A DNA stretch of 64,000 nucleotides from Lachnospiraceae bacterium (GTDB lineage: Bacteria; Bacillota; Clostridia; Lachnospirales; Lachnospiraceae), in assembly GCA_024696945.1 (NCBI GenBank), contig JAILGF010000082.1, forward strand, positions 1 to 64,000, given 5' to 3'. Position 1 is the stretch's first letter; each line of letters starts with the position of its first letter. The notes under the pieces were generated by a model, which was not told the origin of the DNA, searched no databases, and was given only the letters and a program-made list of their open reading frames with translations. This document shows, piece after piece, positions 44,926 through 52,743 of this stretch. Position numbers and translations under genes: made by a program.

Positions 44926-46137
44926 ATGGGAAATTCAATAGTTATTGTTCGTAACAATAAAAAAATCGTCACGGCCCTCTTTCATGAAAAAGAGCTTGTG
45001 ACCATTGGGCTTGAATCGGAAGAGAAGAAAGTCAAGGTTGGGGATATTTATATAGGTAGAGTCCGGAATATCGTAAAGAATATAAATGGGGCTTTTGTGG
45101 AGATAGCAGATAAAGAGGTTTGCTATCTTCCTCTTTCTGCAGGCATGAAGCCTGTTTTTTGCGATGGACGTTTTAAGAGTAATAAAAATATGATTGATGA
45201 TGCTGATAGTTCTGCCATTCGGGTCGGAGATGAATTACTGGTCCAGATTGTAAAGGATACAGCTGAAAGTAAGGCGCCTTTGGCGAGCACAGACATAAAT
45301 CTTACCGGTAGATTTTCTGTTCTGGTAAAGGGAAAAACCGGCATAGGAGTATCTTCAAAGATCAGTGATAATGCAGAAAGAGATAGGCTTAAAAATCTTG
45401 TTGAGCCATATTTGGGTGATGGATATGGCTATATTATAAGGACAAATGCACTTACTGCAGATGAAGAAGATGTTATCAGGGAAGCTGCTGCATTAAAAGG
45501 GCAGTATGATACTTTGACTACGCAAAAGATACATGGAGTTTGCTATACAAAGGTTTATTCAGCACCTCCGTCCTTTATCCTGGAGGTCAGGGATGGCTAC
45601 TCTTATGAGATAGACAGTATCAAGACTGATGATAAGGATATTTATGACAGCTTAAAGTCGTATCTTGCTTTAGGGTCTAAAGAGGAGCAGGATAAGCTGG
45701 AGTTTTATGAGGATAAAAACCTTTCACTGTCTGTACTGTACGGGTTAGAAGGAAAGCTGCAAAAGGCACTACAGGATAAGGTGTGGCTGGACTCGGGAGC
45801 ATATCTTGTAATACAGCCTACGGAGGCTCTTGTTTCAATAGATGTTAATACCGGAAAAGCTATAGCGGGAAAACAGAACACCGAGGAAACTTTCTTTAAG
45901 GTAAACTGTGAGGCGGCAGAAGAGATAGCTGCTCAGCTAAGGCTAAGAAACCTGTCCGGAATCATAATAGTGGACTTTATCGATATGAAGAAAGAGGAAC
46001 ATCGTAAACAGCTATTATCGAAACTAAAGGAAGAGATTGCAAAGGATCATATCACTACCCGGCTGATCGATATGACACCATTGGGGTTGGTGGAGTTAAC
46101 AAGACAAAGAATCCGTAAACCTATATATGAGCAGTAA
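44926..46137 (+). CDS. rng: Ribonuclease E/G family protein
   Basis: 403 residues. The S1-like domain is at the N terminus (VGDIYIGRVRNIVKNINGAFVEI). The catalytic core carries the two metal-binding Asp in ALVSIDVNTGKAI and IIIVDFIDM, and ends LTRQRIRKPIYEQ. It stops where longer RNase G/E proteins continue into the zinc-link (CPxC) motif, so that motif and the small C-terminal domain are absent. Short forms may be normal in this lineage. It would cleave single-stranded RNA for rRNA or mRNA processing. The rplU-rpmA genes that often follow rng are not here; an accessory segment begins instead. Confidence 0.9.
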   Translation: MGNSIVIVRNNKKIVTALFHEKELVTIGLESEEKKVKVGDIYIGRVRNIVKNINGAFVEIADKEVCYLPLSAGMKPVFCDGRFKSNKNMIDDADSSAIRVGDELLVQIVKDTAESKAPLASTDINLTGRFSVLVKGKTGIGVSSKISDNAERDRLKNLVEPYLGDGYGYIIRTNALTADEEDVIREAAALKGQYDTLTTQKIHGVCYTKVYSAPPSFILEVRDGYSYEIDSIKTDDKDIYDSLKSYLALGSKEEQDKLEFYEDKNLSLSVLYGLEGKLQKALQDKVWLDSGAYLVIQPTEALVSIDVNTGKAIAGKQNTEETFFKVNCEAAEEIAAQLRLRNLSGIIIVDFIDMKKEEHRKQLLSKLKEEIAKDHITTRLIDMTPLGLVELTRQRIRKPIYEQ

Positions 46138-46141
46138 GGAT

Positions 46142-46188
46142 AACAAGATACTTCATTGTGTTCAAGATAATTAATGGTAACATATAAT
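46142..46188 (+). promoter_or_regulatory. Duplicated promoter segment, copy 1
   Basis: This segment upstream of the alcohol dehydrogenase gene matches 48531-48572 closely (AACAAGATA-TTCATTG-CAAGATAAT-AATGGTA shared). It contains a possible promoter TTGTGT-N16-TAACAT with an upstream TG. Confidence 0.6.
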
Positions 46189-46199
46189 TATAAAAATGA

Positions 46200-46227
46200 T
46201 GTCATTCTGAGCGAAGCGAAGAATCTT
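46200..46227 (+). repeat. GTCATTCTGAGCGAAGCGAAGAATCT-type intergenic repeat
   Basis: The wording TCATTCTGAGCGAAGCGAAG, then AATCTT, matches from memory a short sequence that recurs in intergenic DNA of many unrelated bacteria. It holds GAAGCGAAG direct repeats. It lies between the duplicated promoter segment and the alcohol dehydrogenase gene. Only one copy is in this window. Confidence 0.55.
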
Positions 46228-46292
46228 GAACTTAAAGGATCTGTTTTGGATAAAGGATGACTTTGATATTATTAAAAATCAGGAGGGGTTTC

Positions 46293-47486
46293 ATGGACAA
46301 TTTTCATTTTTATTCACCAACTTATTTCGTATTTGGTAAAGACGGAGAGAACCAGACAGGCAGTATGGTAAAACGCTTTGGAGGAAGCAAGGTGTTGATC
46401 CATTACGGAGGAGGCAGTGTAGTACGATCGGGACTTCTTGACAGGGTGAAGGCTTCTCTTACAGCAGAAGGCATCAGCTTTATAGAGCTCGGAGGTGTAA
46501 AACCGAATCCCAGAAGCGGTCTGGTATATGAAGGGATTGATCTTTGCAGGAAAGAAAATGTAGATTTTATATTGGCAGTAGGCGGCGGAAGTACCATAGA
46601 CTCTTCGAAGGCCATAGCAGCAGGAACAATCTATGATGGGGATTTCTGGGATTTTTACAGTGGAAAGAGGATAGAGAAGGCTCTGCCGGTTGGAACAATA
46701 CTTACCATAGCCGCAGCGGGAAGTGAGGGAAGCCCGGATTCGGTTATCACCAAGGAAGAGGGCATGTTCAAACGTGGAGCAAGCGGTGATGCCATCAGAC
46801 CTAAGTTTAGCATTTTGAATCCCGCGCTCACACAGACGCTTCCCCCTTATCAGTCAGCAGCAGGTATCACAGATATCATGGCACATTTGTATGAGAGATA
46901 CCTCACGAACAGTACTGAAGTCGAGGTAACGGACAGACTTATTGAGGCACTGCTTCTCACCATGAAGCATGAGGGTCCCAGAGTTATTGAAAATCCTGAT
47001 AACTATGAAGCACGTGCCAATATTATGTGGGCAGGTATGATGGCACATAACAACTCGTGTGGTGTAGGCAGATCGCAGGATTGGAACAGCCACAATATCG
47101 AACATGAGCTTTCGGCACTTTATGATTGTGCACATGGCGCAGGACTTGCTGTTACCATGCCCGCAGTATTCAAATATGTAATGAATCACAATGTAATGCG
47201 TTTCGCCCAGGTTGCAGTAAGAGTTTGGGGCTGTAGTATGGATTTTGAGCATCCGGAGGTAACAGCTCTTGAAGGCATCAATGCATTTGCGTCATTCCTT
47301 AAGTCCATCGGTATGCCGTCTAACTTTGCAGAACTTGGCGCAAAGGAAGAGGATATACCTCAGCTTGTTGAGACACTTTGCTGCGGCGACGGCAGGGATG
47401 GAAATATATACGGATTTGTAAAACTTAACAAGGAAGATTGCACAAACATTTATAAGATGATGATTAAAAAAAATCATATATATTAG
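46293..47486 (+). CDS. Iron-containing alcohol dehydrogenase (BdhA/YqhD-like)
   Basis: The ATG at 46293 directly follows AGGAGGGGTTTC; an upstream in-frame start has no such site. 397 residues. The nucleotide-binding half has GGGSVVRSG and VGGGSTIDSSKAIAAG. The metal half has the Asp and His ligands in TDIMAHLYERY, HNIEHELSA and CAHGAGLAV. BdhA/YqhD relatives reduce aldehydes with NADPH. It has its own promoter segment, shared with the 48598 gene, and a terminator. Confidence 0.93.
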   Translation: MDNFHFYSPTYFVFGKDGENQTGSMVKRFGGSKVLIHYGGGSVVRSGLLDRVKASLTAEGISFIELGGVKPNPRSGLVYEGIDLCRKENVDFILAVGGGSTIDSSKAIAAGTIYDGDFWDFYSGKRIEKALPVGTILTIAAAGSEGSPDSVITKEEGMFKRGASGDAIRPKFSILNPALTQTLPPYQSAAGITDIMAHLYERYLTNSTEVEVTDRLIEALLLTMKHEGPRVIENPDNYEARANIMWAGMMAHNNSCGVGRSQDWNSHNIEHELSALYDCAHGAGLAVTMPAVFKYVMNHNVMRFAQVAVRVWGCSMDFEHPEVTALEGINAFASFLKSIGMPSNFAELGAKEEDIPQLVETLCCGDGRDGNIYGFVKLNKEDCTNIYKMMIKKNHIY

Positions 47487-47510
47487 GTCAAAATAATAAA
47501 AACGAAAATT

Positions 47511-47552
47511 ACCCGGATTGGATGTGGATTTCATCTTATCCGGGATTTTTTT
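47511..47552. terminator. Terminator after the alcohol dehydrogenase gene
   Basis: CCCGGAT (47512-47518) pairs with ATCCGGG (47538-47544), extended by an inner GATG/CATC pairing, followed by seven T. It lies between convergent genes. Confidence 0.85.
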
Positions 47553-47589
47553 ATAGAAAAGTAATTGTATTATGAGAAATTTTTATACC

Positions 47590-48378
47590 TTAATTCATGT
47601 AATCACTTAGTCTGTCGCATATATATTTGAAATCAACCTTGCATTTACCATCCCAGATATTTACAGGAACAGAATCATTAAAGGTATACATCATAGGTTT
47701 ATCAGACTTTTCAAAGAAATACACCTGAACTTCCTTAGCATTAGGATAAACTATCCAGTATTCCCTGACTCCAGCATTCTGATATTTTATACGCTTTCTA
47801 AATACATCATTATACCAGTTAGAATCAGATATTATTTCCACAACAAAATCCGGAGCACCAAATACTCCTTGAGGATTAATCTTGTCCTTGTCACACGTTA
47901 CTAGAAGATCAGGTTGAACAATAGTCTTATCATCTCGATCAAGTTGGACATCAGTAGGAGCAATAGCAGCACTACACTTTCCCTTATTGGAATAAATATA
48001 ATCATCTAATTGTTTCCAGATTTGTGAGGCAATCTGTGTATGGAGATAGTTCGGAGCTGCCATATCATAGAATACACCGTCTATCAGTTCAACACGCGTT
48101 CCTTCGGGAAGAGCAAGGTAGTCGTCTATAGTTTTATCTACACTATTATAGAATGATTTTTCATAGGCGGAGTCCGCTAAAAATACTTTGTCTTTTGAAA
48201 ACTCTTCGAACGCTTTGGCCAGAGCCAATAATGTTTTATTCCTTGGTGTTGATGTAGTCATACTGAAGACTTTCTGTACCGTACTTAGCGGTACTCCGGA
48301 TCTTTTGGATATCTCATCGCAGGATAATCCCGATAGGTGCTTGTAGAAAAGCATTTCTTTTAGAGTCATGAGTTCCAT
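47590..48378 (-). CDS. HTH-Uma2 (DUF820) fusion, putative endonuclease-fold protein
   Basis: The ATG at 48378 follows GAGGAGG with six-base spacing; the frame extends eight codons further to an ATG without one. 262 residues. The N-terminal ~60 residues form a helix-turn-helix (LSCDEISKRSGVPLSTVQKVF). The remaining ~190 are a Uma2/DUF820 domain of the PD-(D/E)XK nuclease fold: QPDLLVT, APDFVVEIIS and KRIKYQNAGVREYWIV supply the Asp, Glu and Lys. Uma2 proteins abound in cyanobacteria and some Firmicutes, often in mobile contexts, and their role is unknown. The gene has unusually low GC compared with its neighbours. Confidence 0.88.
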   Translation of the reverse strand: MELMTLKEMLFYKHLSGLSCDEISKRSGVPLSTVQKVFSMTTSTPRNKTLLALAKAFEEFSKDKVFLADSAYEKSFYNSVDKTIDDYLALPEGTRVELIDGVFYDMAAPNYLHTQIASQIWKQLDDYIYSNKGKCSAAIAPTDVQLDRDDKTIVQPDLLVTCDKDKINPQGVFGAPDFVVEIISDSNWYNDVFRKRIKYQNAGVREYWIVYPNAKEVQVYFFEKSDKPMMYTFNDSVPVNIWDGKCKVDFKYICDRLSDYMN

Positions 48379-48530
48379 ATAAACCTCCTCGGTCAAAAAC
48401 ATTCCTGATTTATTCCATTATAATTGCTATATTTTGGAATGTCAATACCAATGCGTCAAAAAATAGCAAAAAAATCACAGTTATTTAGTTGATGATAAAA
48501 ATATTAGAAGGTTTTATAAGGAAATTGAAA

Positions 48531-48572
48531 AACAAGATATTTCATTGCCTACAAGATAATCAATGGTAGAAT
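48531..48572 (+). promoter_or_regulatory. Duplicated promoter segment, copy 2
   Basis: TTGCCT (48545-48550), 16 bases, TAGAAT (48567-48572) with an upstream TG form an extended -10 promoter. The whole stretch closely matches 46142-46188. It drives the SDR gene at 48598. Confidence 0.7.
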
Positions 48573-48597
48573 TATCAGTAAAGGAGGTATATTAATT

Positions 48598-49623
48598 ATG
48601 CAAAGAGAAGCACTTTTTATCGGTGGAACAGGAACTATAAGCATGGCAATAACCAGAAGCTTGGCAAAGAATGACGGGTGGCATCTGACGCTGCTTAACC
48701 GCGGCAATCGCAAGACGGATATACCGGACGGGGTAGATGTTATAAATGTGGATGTCAATGATGAAGCTGCGGTAGCAAAGGTGCTTGAAGGCAGAAATTT
48801 TGATACCGTCTGTGACTTTATCGGATTTGTTCCGTCACAGCTTGAAAGGGACTATAGACTGTTTAAGGGTAAAGTTAAGCAGTTTATGTATATAAGCTCC
48901 GCTTCGGCTTATGGTAAGCCTGTTTCAGACTATCGTATAACGGAGGGAACTGCACTGGCCAATCCTTATTGGGAGTATTCGAGAAACAAGATCGCCTGTG
49001 AAGAATTTTTGATGAAGAAGTTCAGAGAAGAGGGATTCCCTGTGACTATCATCCGACCCAGCCACACATACGATGAGCGCTCTATACCTATGGGCGTACA
49101 TGGCAGCAAGGGCAGCTTTCAGGTTATTAAGCGTATGATGGAAGGAAAGCCTGTAATAGTTCATGGCGACGGGACTTCGCTATGGACTATGACCTTTAAT
49201 GAGGACTTTGCAAAGGGCTTTATAGGTTTGATGGGTAACCCTCATACTATAGGTGAGGCATTCCAGATAATGAACGATGAGAGCCTCACATGGAATCAGA
49301 TATTTAAGACGATTGCCGATGCTCTGGGTGTAGAATACAAGCCTTATTATGTATCATCGTATTTCCTGGCTAAGGTAGGCAGGAAATATGACTTAGAAGG
49401 CGGGCTTATCGGTGATAAATCTAATTCAGTAGTTTTCGATAATTCTAAACTAAAAAAGGCTGTTCCGGGATTTGCTCCGTCCATCCGCTTTGAAGAGGGA
49501 GTTAGGCGATGCCTTGACTACATCCTTTCTCATCCTGAATGCCAGGTCGAGGATCCTGAATTTGATACATGGTGTGACAGAATTATAGAAGCTCTTGATA
49601 AAACAGCTGAGGGTCTGGTATAA
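48598..49623 (+). CDS. NAD-dependent epimerase/dehydratase-like SDR
   Basis: 341 residues. An atypical extended SDR: the dinucleotide-binding motif is GGTGTIS, followed by LLNRGNRK. MYISSASAYGK supplies the catalytic Ser, while the usual YxxxK reads YSRNK (WEYSRNKIACEEFL). IIRPSHTYDER is the substrate-binding region. It should bind NAD(P) and act on a nucleotide sugar or a related compound. AAAGGAGG precedes the ATG. It shares a promoter segment with the alcohol dehydrogenase gene at 46293 and is followed by a terminator. Confidence 0.88.
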   Translation: MQREALFIGGTGTISMAITRSLAKNDGWHLTLLNRGNRKTDIPDGVDVINVDVNDEAAVAKVLEGRNFDTVCDFIGFVPSQLERDYRLFKGKVKQFMYISSASAYGKPVSDYRITEGTALANPYWEYSRNKIACEEFLMKKFREEGFPVTIIRPSHTYDERSIPMGVHGSKGSFQVIKRMMEGKPVIVHGDGTSLWTMTFNEDFAKGFIGLMGNPHTIGEAFQIMNDESLTWNQIFKTIADALGVEYKPYYVSSYFLAKVGRKYDLEGGLIGDKSNSVVFDNSKLKKAVPGFAPSIRFEEGVRRCLDYILSHPECQVEDPEFDTWCDRIIEALDKTAEGLV

Positions 49624-49634
49624 CAAAATTGTTT

Positions 49635-49681
49635 AAAACTGCCTTGTTATGTGTTATAATAACACTAAGGGCAGTTTTTTT
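49635..49681 (+). terminator. Terminator with internal extended -10
   Basis: AAAACTGCC (49635-49643) pairs with GGCAGTTTT (49670-49678); an inner GTGTTA/TAACAC hairpin sits in the loop and a T run follows. The same inner bases read TG-T-TATAAT (49652-49660), a possible extended -10 promoter for the TIR gene at 49711. Confidence 0.8.
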
Positions 49682-49710
49682 ATGCGCCCAGAATAGGAGG
49701 AATATATAAT

Positions 49711-51846
49711 ATGGCAGAGAAGTTCATATATTATCCGATAGGTGCGATAATAACCGGTAAGCCTCAGATATATGTTGGAGGCTGCTATGATGAGTCAGAG
49801 ATGTTCAAACATACATATGAACTTTTGCTTGCGGCATGTCCGAATGCAATAATATGGGTGAAAACTGATCCTGAAGCATGTAAGGAAGACAAGTTTGAAG
49901 CCCTGATGGAAAGAATGAACCTTGCAGTGTTTACAATATCAAATGAGGCAATACAGGACAGTGCATTTCAAATTGAAGTAAATTATGTTTTTGAACACAA
50001 TATTCCCTTCCTCCCCCTAATACAGAAGGGTGTTGACCGTTCAGGCTTTGAAAAGGTCTTTGGAAAAGTACAATACCTTGATGAAAGCAATGATGACAGT
50101 ACCGCATTACCGTTTAAGGATAAACTGAAGAATTATCTGAATGAACTACTTATAAGCGACGAACAGCGCGAAAAAATAAAAAATGTATTCCGTGCAAACA
50201 TATTTTTAAGCTACAGGAAAAAGGACAGGGCACATGCCAACAGGATAATGAAGGTTATCCACGAGCATGAAGAACTGCGGGATATAGCCATCTGGTATGA
50301 TGAATTCCTGGTGCCGGGTGAAGATTACAATGAGGAGATACAGTCGTTTCTTAAAGAAAGTGACCTTTTTGTTCTGGCTGTTACCCCGAATATCCTTGAA
50401 GCCGGAAACTATGTTATGGTGCATGAATTTCCCGATGCAAAGGCTTTGGGGAAGACAATCTTACCTATAGAAGCAGTACCTGCCGATGAAGAAGAAATAA
50501 AAAAGAATTTTATCGGCATACCTGAAATAAAAAGCACAGATGATCCTGAAAAAATTGCCGAGACACTGGTGGAATGCCTTGGCTCAAAAGTAAGGCCGGA
50601 TATTCCTGAAAAATTAAGGAACTATTATCTCGGCCTTGCATATCTCATGGGAGTCGGAGTAGAGAAGAACATTCAATATGCATTGGAGTATTTGGAAAAG
50701 GCTGCCAGAGGCGGATTGAAGAATGCTTATGATAAGCTTCTCTCTATGTATGAAAACGGTGAAGGAGTTAAAAGAAACCTTGACAAAGCCATGGAGTGGG
50801 ATATGAATTTGCTTAAGGCAGTAAGAAGTCAGGTAAAGCCTGACTCGAAACTGACTGTGCTGTGCCTTTTCAAATATGCAAGGTTGACCATAGCTTGGTA
50901 CGATCTGCATAACGGACCTTTGATTTTTTCTCCTAAAGCGAAGACTCCCGAGGAAGCTGAAGAAGAAAAGAAAAAAGAAGCAGAAATGCAGCAAAAGGAC
51001 AGGGAGGAGAAAGACAAAATCCTGGGTTATGCTAAGAAACCGCTTGAAGATGGTAAGGTAATATTAAAGGATCTTTTATTGGAAGACGTTGATTTTTATA
51101 TGGATAAGATGGCAGAATACTATGAAATCTGTCATATGCTGCATGATAGGCATTATGCTGAAAATGAAGAAGAAGTAATCAAATGTGCAAGAGATGCCGT
51201 TGAACATAACCGATTTTGTTTGGAAACCTGTCAGAAATATCTCGATAAAGATGATCCTTCGATTCCTGTTATGCAAGAAAGGCTTGGTAAAAGCCTTATG
51301 ATGTTCGGCGATGTCTTGATGGTGGAATTTTATAGGAATAAGAGCATGGGAAAGGAAATCTCTCCCGAAGTAAGAAAAAAGGAAGACGCTGCCAGGGATC
51401 GTTATATAGAAGCTACGGGTATTTTTCAGGAATTAAGCCAAAAGGATGATTCCATAAGAATTAAAAGGCAGCTGGTAAAGGGATACAGTTTCTTTATCGG
51501 AAATCTGTTTTTAAGTCCGGATTGGTATAAAACTCCGAAGGATGATATAAGATTGTATGCAAAACGGTGTATATCCCTTATGACGACTATCTATCTGCAG
51601 ACCGGAAGTCCGGCAGATGGCAGAGAGCTTGCAACCGCATACTTCCAGAGGGGAAGGGCGGATGATTTCCAAGGAGATTCCGTGCACTATCTGGAGAAAG
51701 CCGTTGAGATTCAAGAGAAATGCTGGAATGAGTTAAAGCGAAGCTTCAGTGCACTTGCCAAAGGAAGTAACGACATTTTGATCTACCAACTGGAACTTAA
51801 CCATTACAAGGGCATTTTGGAAAAAAAGACTGAAGAGCAAAGCTAA
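49711..51846 (+). CDS. TIR-domain protein with Sel1/TPR-like repeats
   Basis: 711 residues, no signal or membrane segment. Residues 1-155 look like a degenerate TIR-type fold (QIYVGGCYDESEM, AIIWVKTD, FTISNEAIQDS). Residues about 160-280 form a clearer TIR domain (ANIFLSYRKKDRAHA, IAIWYDEFLVPGEDYNEEIQSFLKESDLFVLAVT). Glu239 in VMVHEFPDA sits where the catalytic Glu of TIR NADases lies. Two Sel1-like repeats follow (about 304-370, GLAYLMGVGVEKN, YENGEGVKRN). A long helical TPR-like region ends the protein. TIR proteins with repeats act in bacterial immunity or as signalling scaffolds; no partner effector gene is adjacent. Confidence 0.82.
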   Translation: MAEKFIYYPIGAIITGKPQIYVGGCYDESEMFKHTYELLLAACPNAIIWVKTDPEACKEDKFEALMERMNLAVFTISNEAIQDSAFQIEVNYVFEHNIPFLPLIQKGVDRSGFEKVFGKVQYLDESNDDSTALPFKDKLKNYLNELLISDEQREKIKNVFRANIFLSYRKKDRAHANRIMKVIHEHEELRDIAIWYDEFLVPGEDYNEEIQSFLKESDLFVLAVTPNILEAGNYVMVHEFPDAKALGKTILPIEAVPADEEEIKKNFIGIPEIKSTDDPEKIAETLVECLGSKVRPDIPEKLRNYYLGLAYLMGVGVEKNIQYALEYLEKAARGGLKNAYDKLLSMYENGEGVKRNLDKAMEWDMNLLKAVRSQVKPDSKLTVLCLFKYARLTIAWYDLHNGPLIFSPKAKTPEEAEEEKKKEAEMQQKDREEKDKILGYAKKPLEDGKVILKDLLLEDVDFYMDKMAEYYEICHMLHDRHYAENEEEVIKCARDAVEHNRFCLETCQKYLDKDDPSIPVMQERLGKSLMMFGDVLMVEFYRNKSMGKEISPEVRKKEDAARDRYIEATGIFQELSQKDDSIRIKRQLVKGYSFFIGNLFLSPDWYKTPKDDIRLYAKRCISLMTTIYLQTGSPADGRELATAYFQRGRADDFQGDSVHYLEKAVEIQEKCWNELKRSFSALAKGSNDILIYQLELNHYKGILEKKTEEQS

Positions 51847-51865
51847 GCGAGTGATAAAAAAACAC

Positions 51866-51894
51866 TTGCGAAAATCCTTAAATGCTGATACAAT
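51866..51894 (+). promoter_or_regulatory. Promoter of the purine genes
   Basis: TTGCGA (51866-51871), 17 bases, TACAAT (51889-51894) with an upstream TG. The 5' leader is about 65 bases long and I saw no purine riboswitch in it. Confidence 0.7.
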
Positions 51895-51963
51895 AACTCA
51901 TAGTGTTTTTATAAAAATTCACAGCGTGCGGGTATGCCCCGGACAACGCAGAAAGGATGAAAA

Positions 51964-52731
51964 ATGAGTATCTACGACATTCAGAAGTTTGACGAACTTG
52001 TAAAAGGTAATTCCTATGTTGGACGAGGTATCATAGTCGGCAAAAGTGAGGATGGCAAGAAGGCTGTAACAGCTTACTTTATCATGGGCAGGAGCACTAA
52101 TTCGAGAAACCGTGTGTTTATTGAAACACCCGACGGCATCATCATTAAGCCTTTTGATCCTTCAAAGCTTGAAGATCCTTCACTTGTTATCTACTCCCCG
52201 GTCCGTGAATTCAAAAACTATATGATAGTTACAAATGGTGACCAGACCGATACTGTATATAAGGTACTGGAGAAGTGGGAGTCTACATTCGCTCTTAATC
52301 CTATCCAGGTTGTAGATATGAGTTATGCATTTGAGGTTGGTCTTTCAGCTCGTGAGTTCGAGCCCGACGGTCCTAACTGGACACCTCGTATCAGTGCTAT
52401 GCTCAGCTTCCTTAAAGCAAATGATTTTACTTACAAGATGAGCATCTTAAAGAGTGCAGACGCAGAGGGCTCCACTTGCAACAGATACACCTTCAATTAC
52501 AATGCGGTTGCGGGACTCGGACATTTCATCCATACATATAATCATGATGGAAATCCTATTCCTACATTTACAGGCGAGCCCGAGAGAGTTTTCGTTCCCA
52601 ATGATATTGATGAATATACCAACACTATCTGGAACGGTCTTGATGAAAACAATAAGGTTTCTCTCTATGTAGCATATGTTGATCTGGCTACAGGACAGAA
52701 GGAAACCAGGATAATAAATAAGAATGCTTAA
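51964..52731 (+). CDS. purO: IMP cyclohydrolase, PurO type
   Basis: 255 residues resembling the stand-alone IMP cyclohydrolase family (PF07826) first known from archaea. It starts YVGRGIIVGKSEDGKKAVTAYFIMGRSTNSRNRVF, a family hallmark. It closes the purine ring of FAICAR to IMP, the last step of the pathway, and does not resemble the N-terminal half of PurH. The AICAR formyltransferase gene follows after 12 bases, so the two steps are coupled genetically while the proteins are separate. GAAAGGATG precedes the ATG. Confidence 0.88.
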   Translation: MSIYDIQKFDELVKGNSYVGRGIIVGKSEDGKKAVTAYFIMGRSTNSRNRVFIETPDGIIIKPFDPSKLEDPSLVIYSPVREFKNYMIVTNGDQTDTVYKVLEKWESTFALNPIQVVDMSYAFEVGLSAREFEPDGPNWTPRISAMLSFLKANDFTYKMSILKSADAEGSTCNRYTFNYNAVAGLGHFIHTYNHDGNPIPTFTGEPERVFVPNDIDEYTNTIWNGLDENNKVSLYVAYVDLATGQKETRIINKNA

Positions 52732-52743
52732 GGAGAGACAGTC

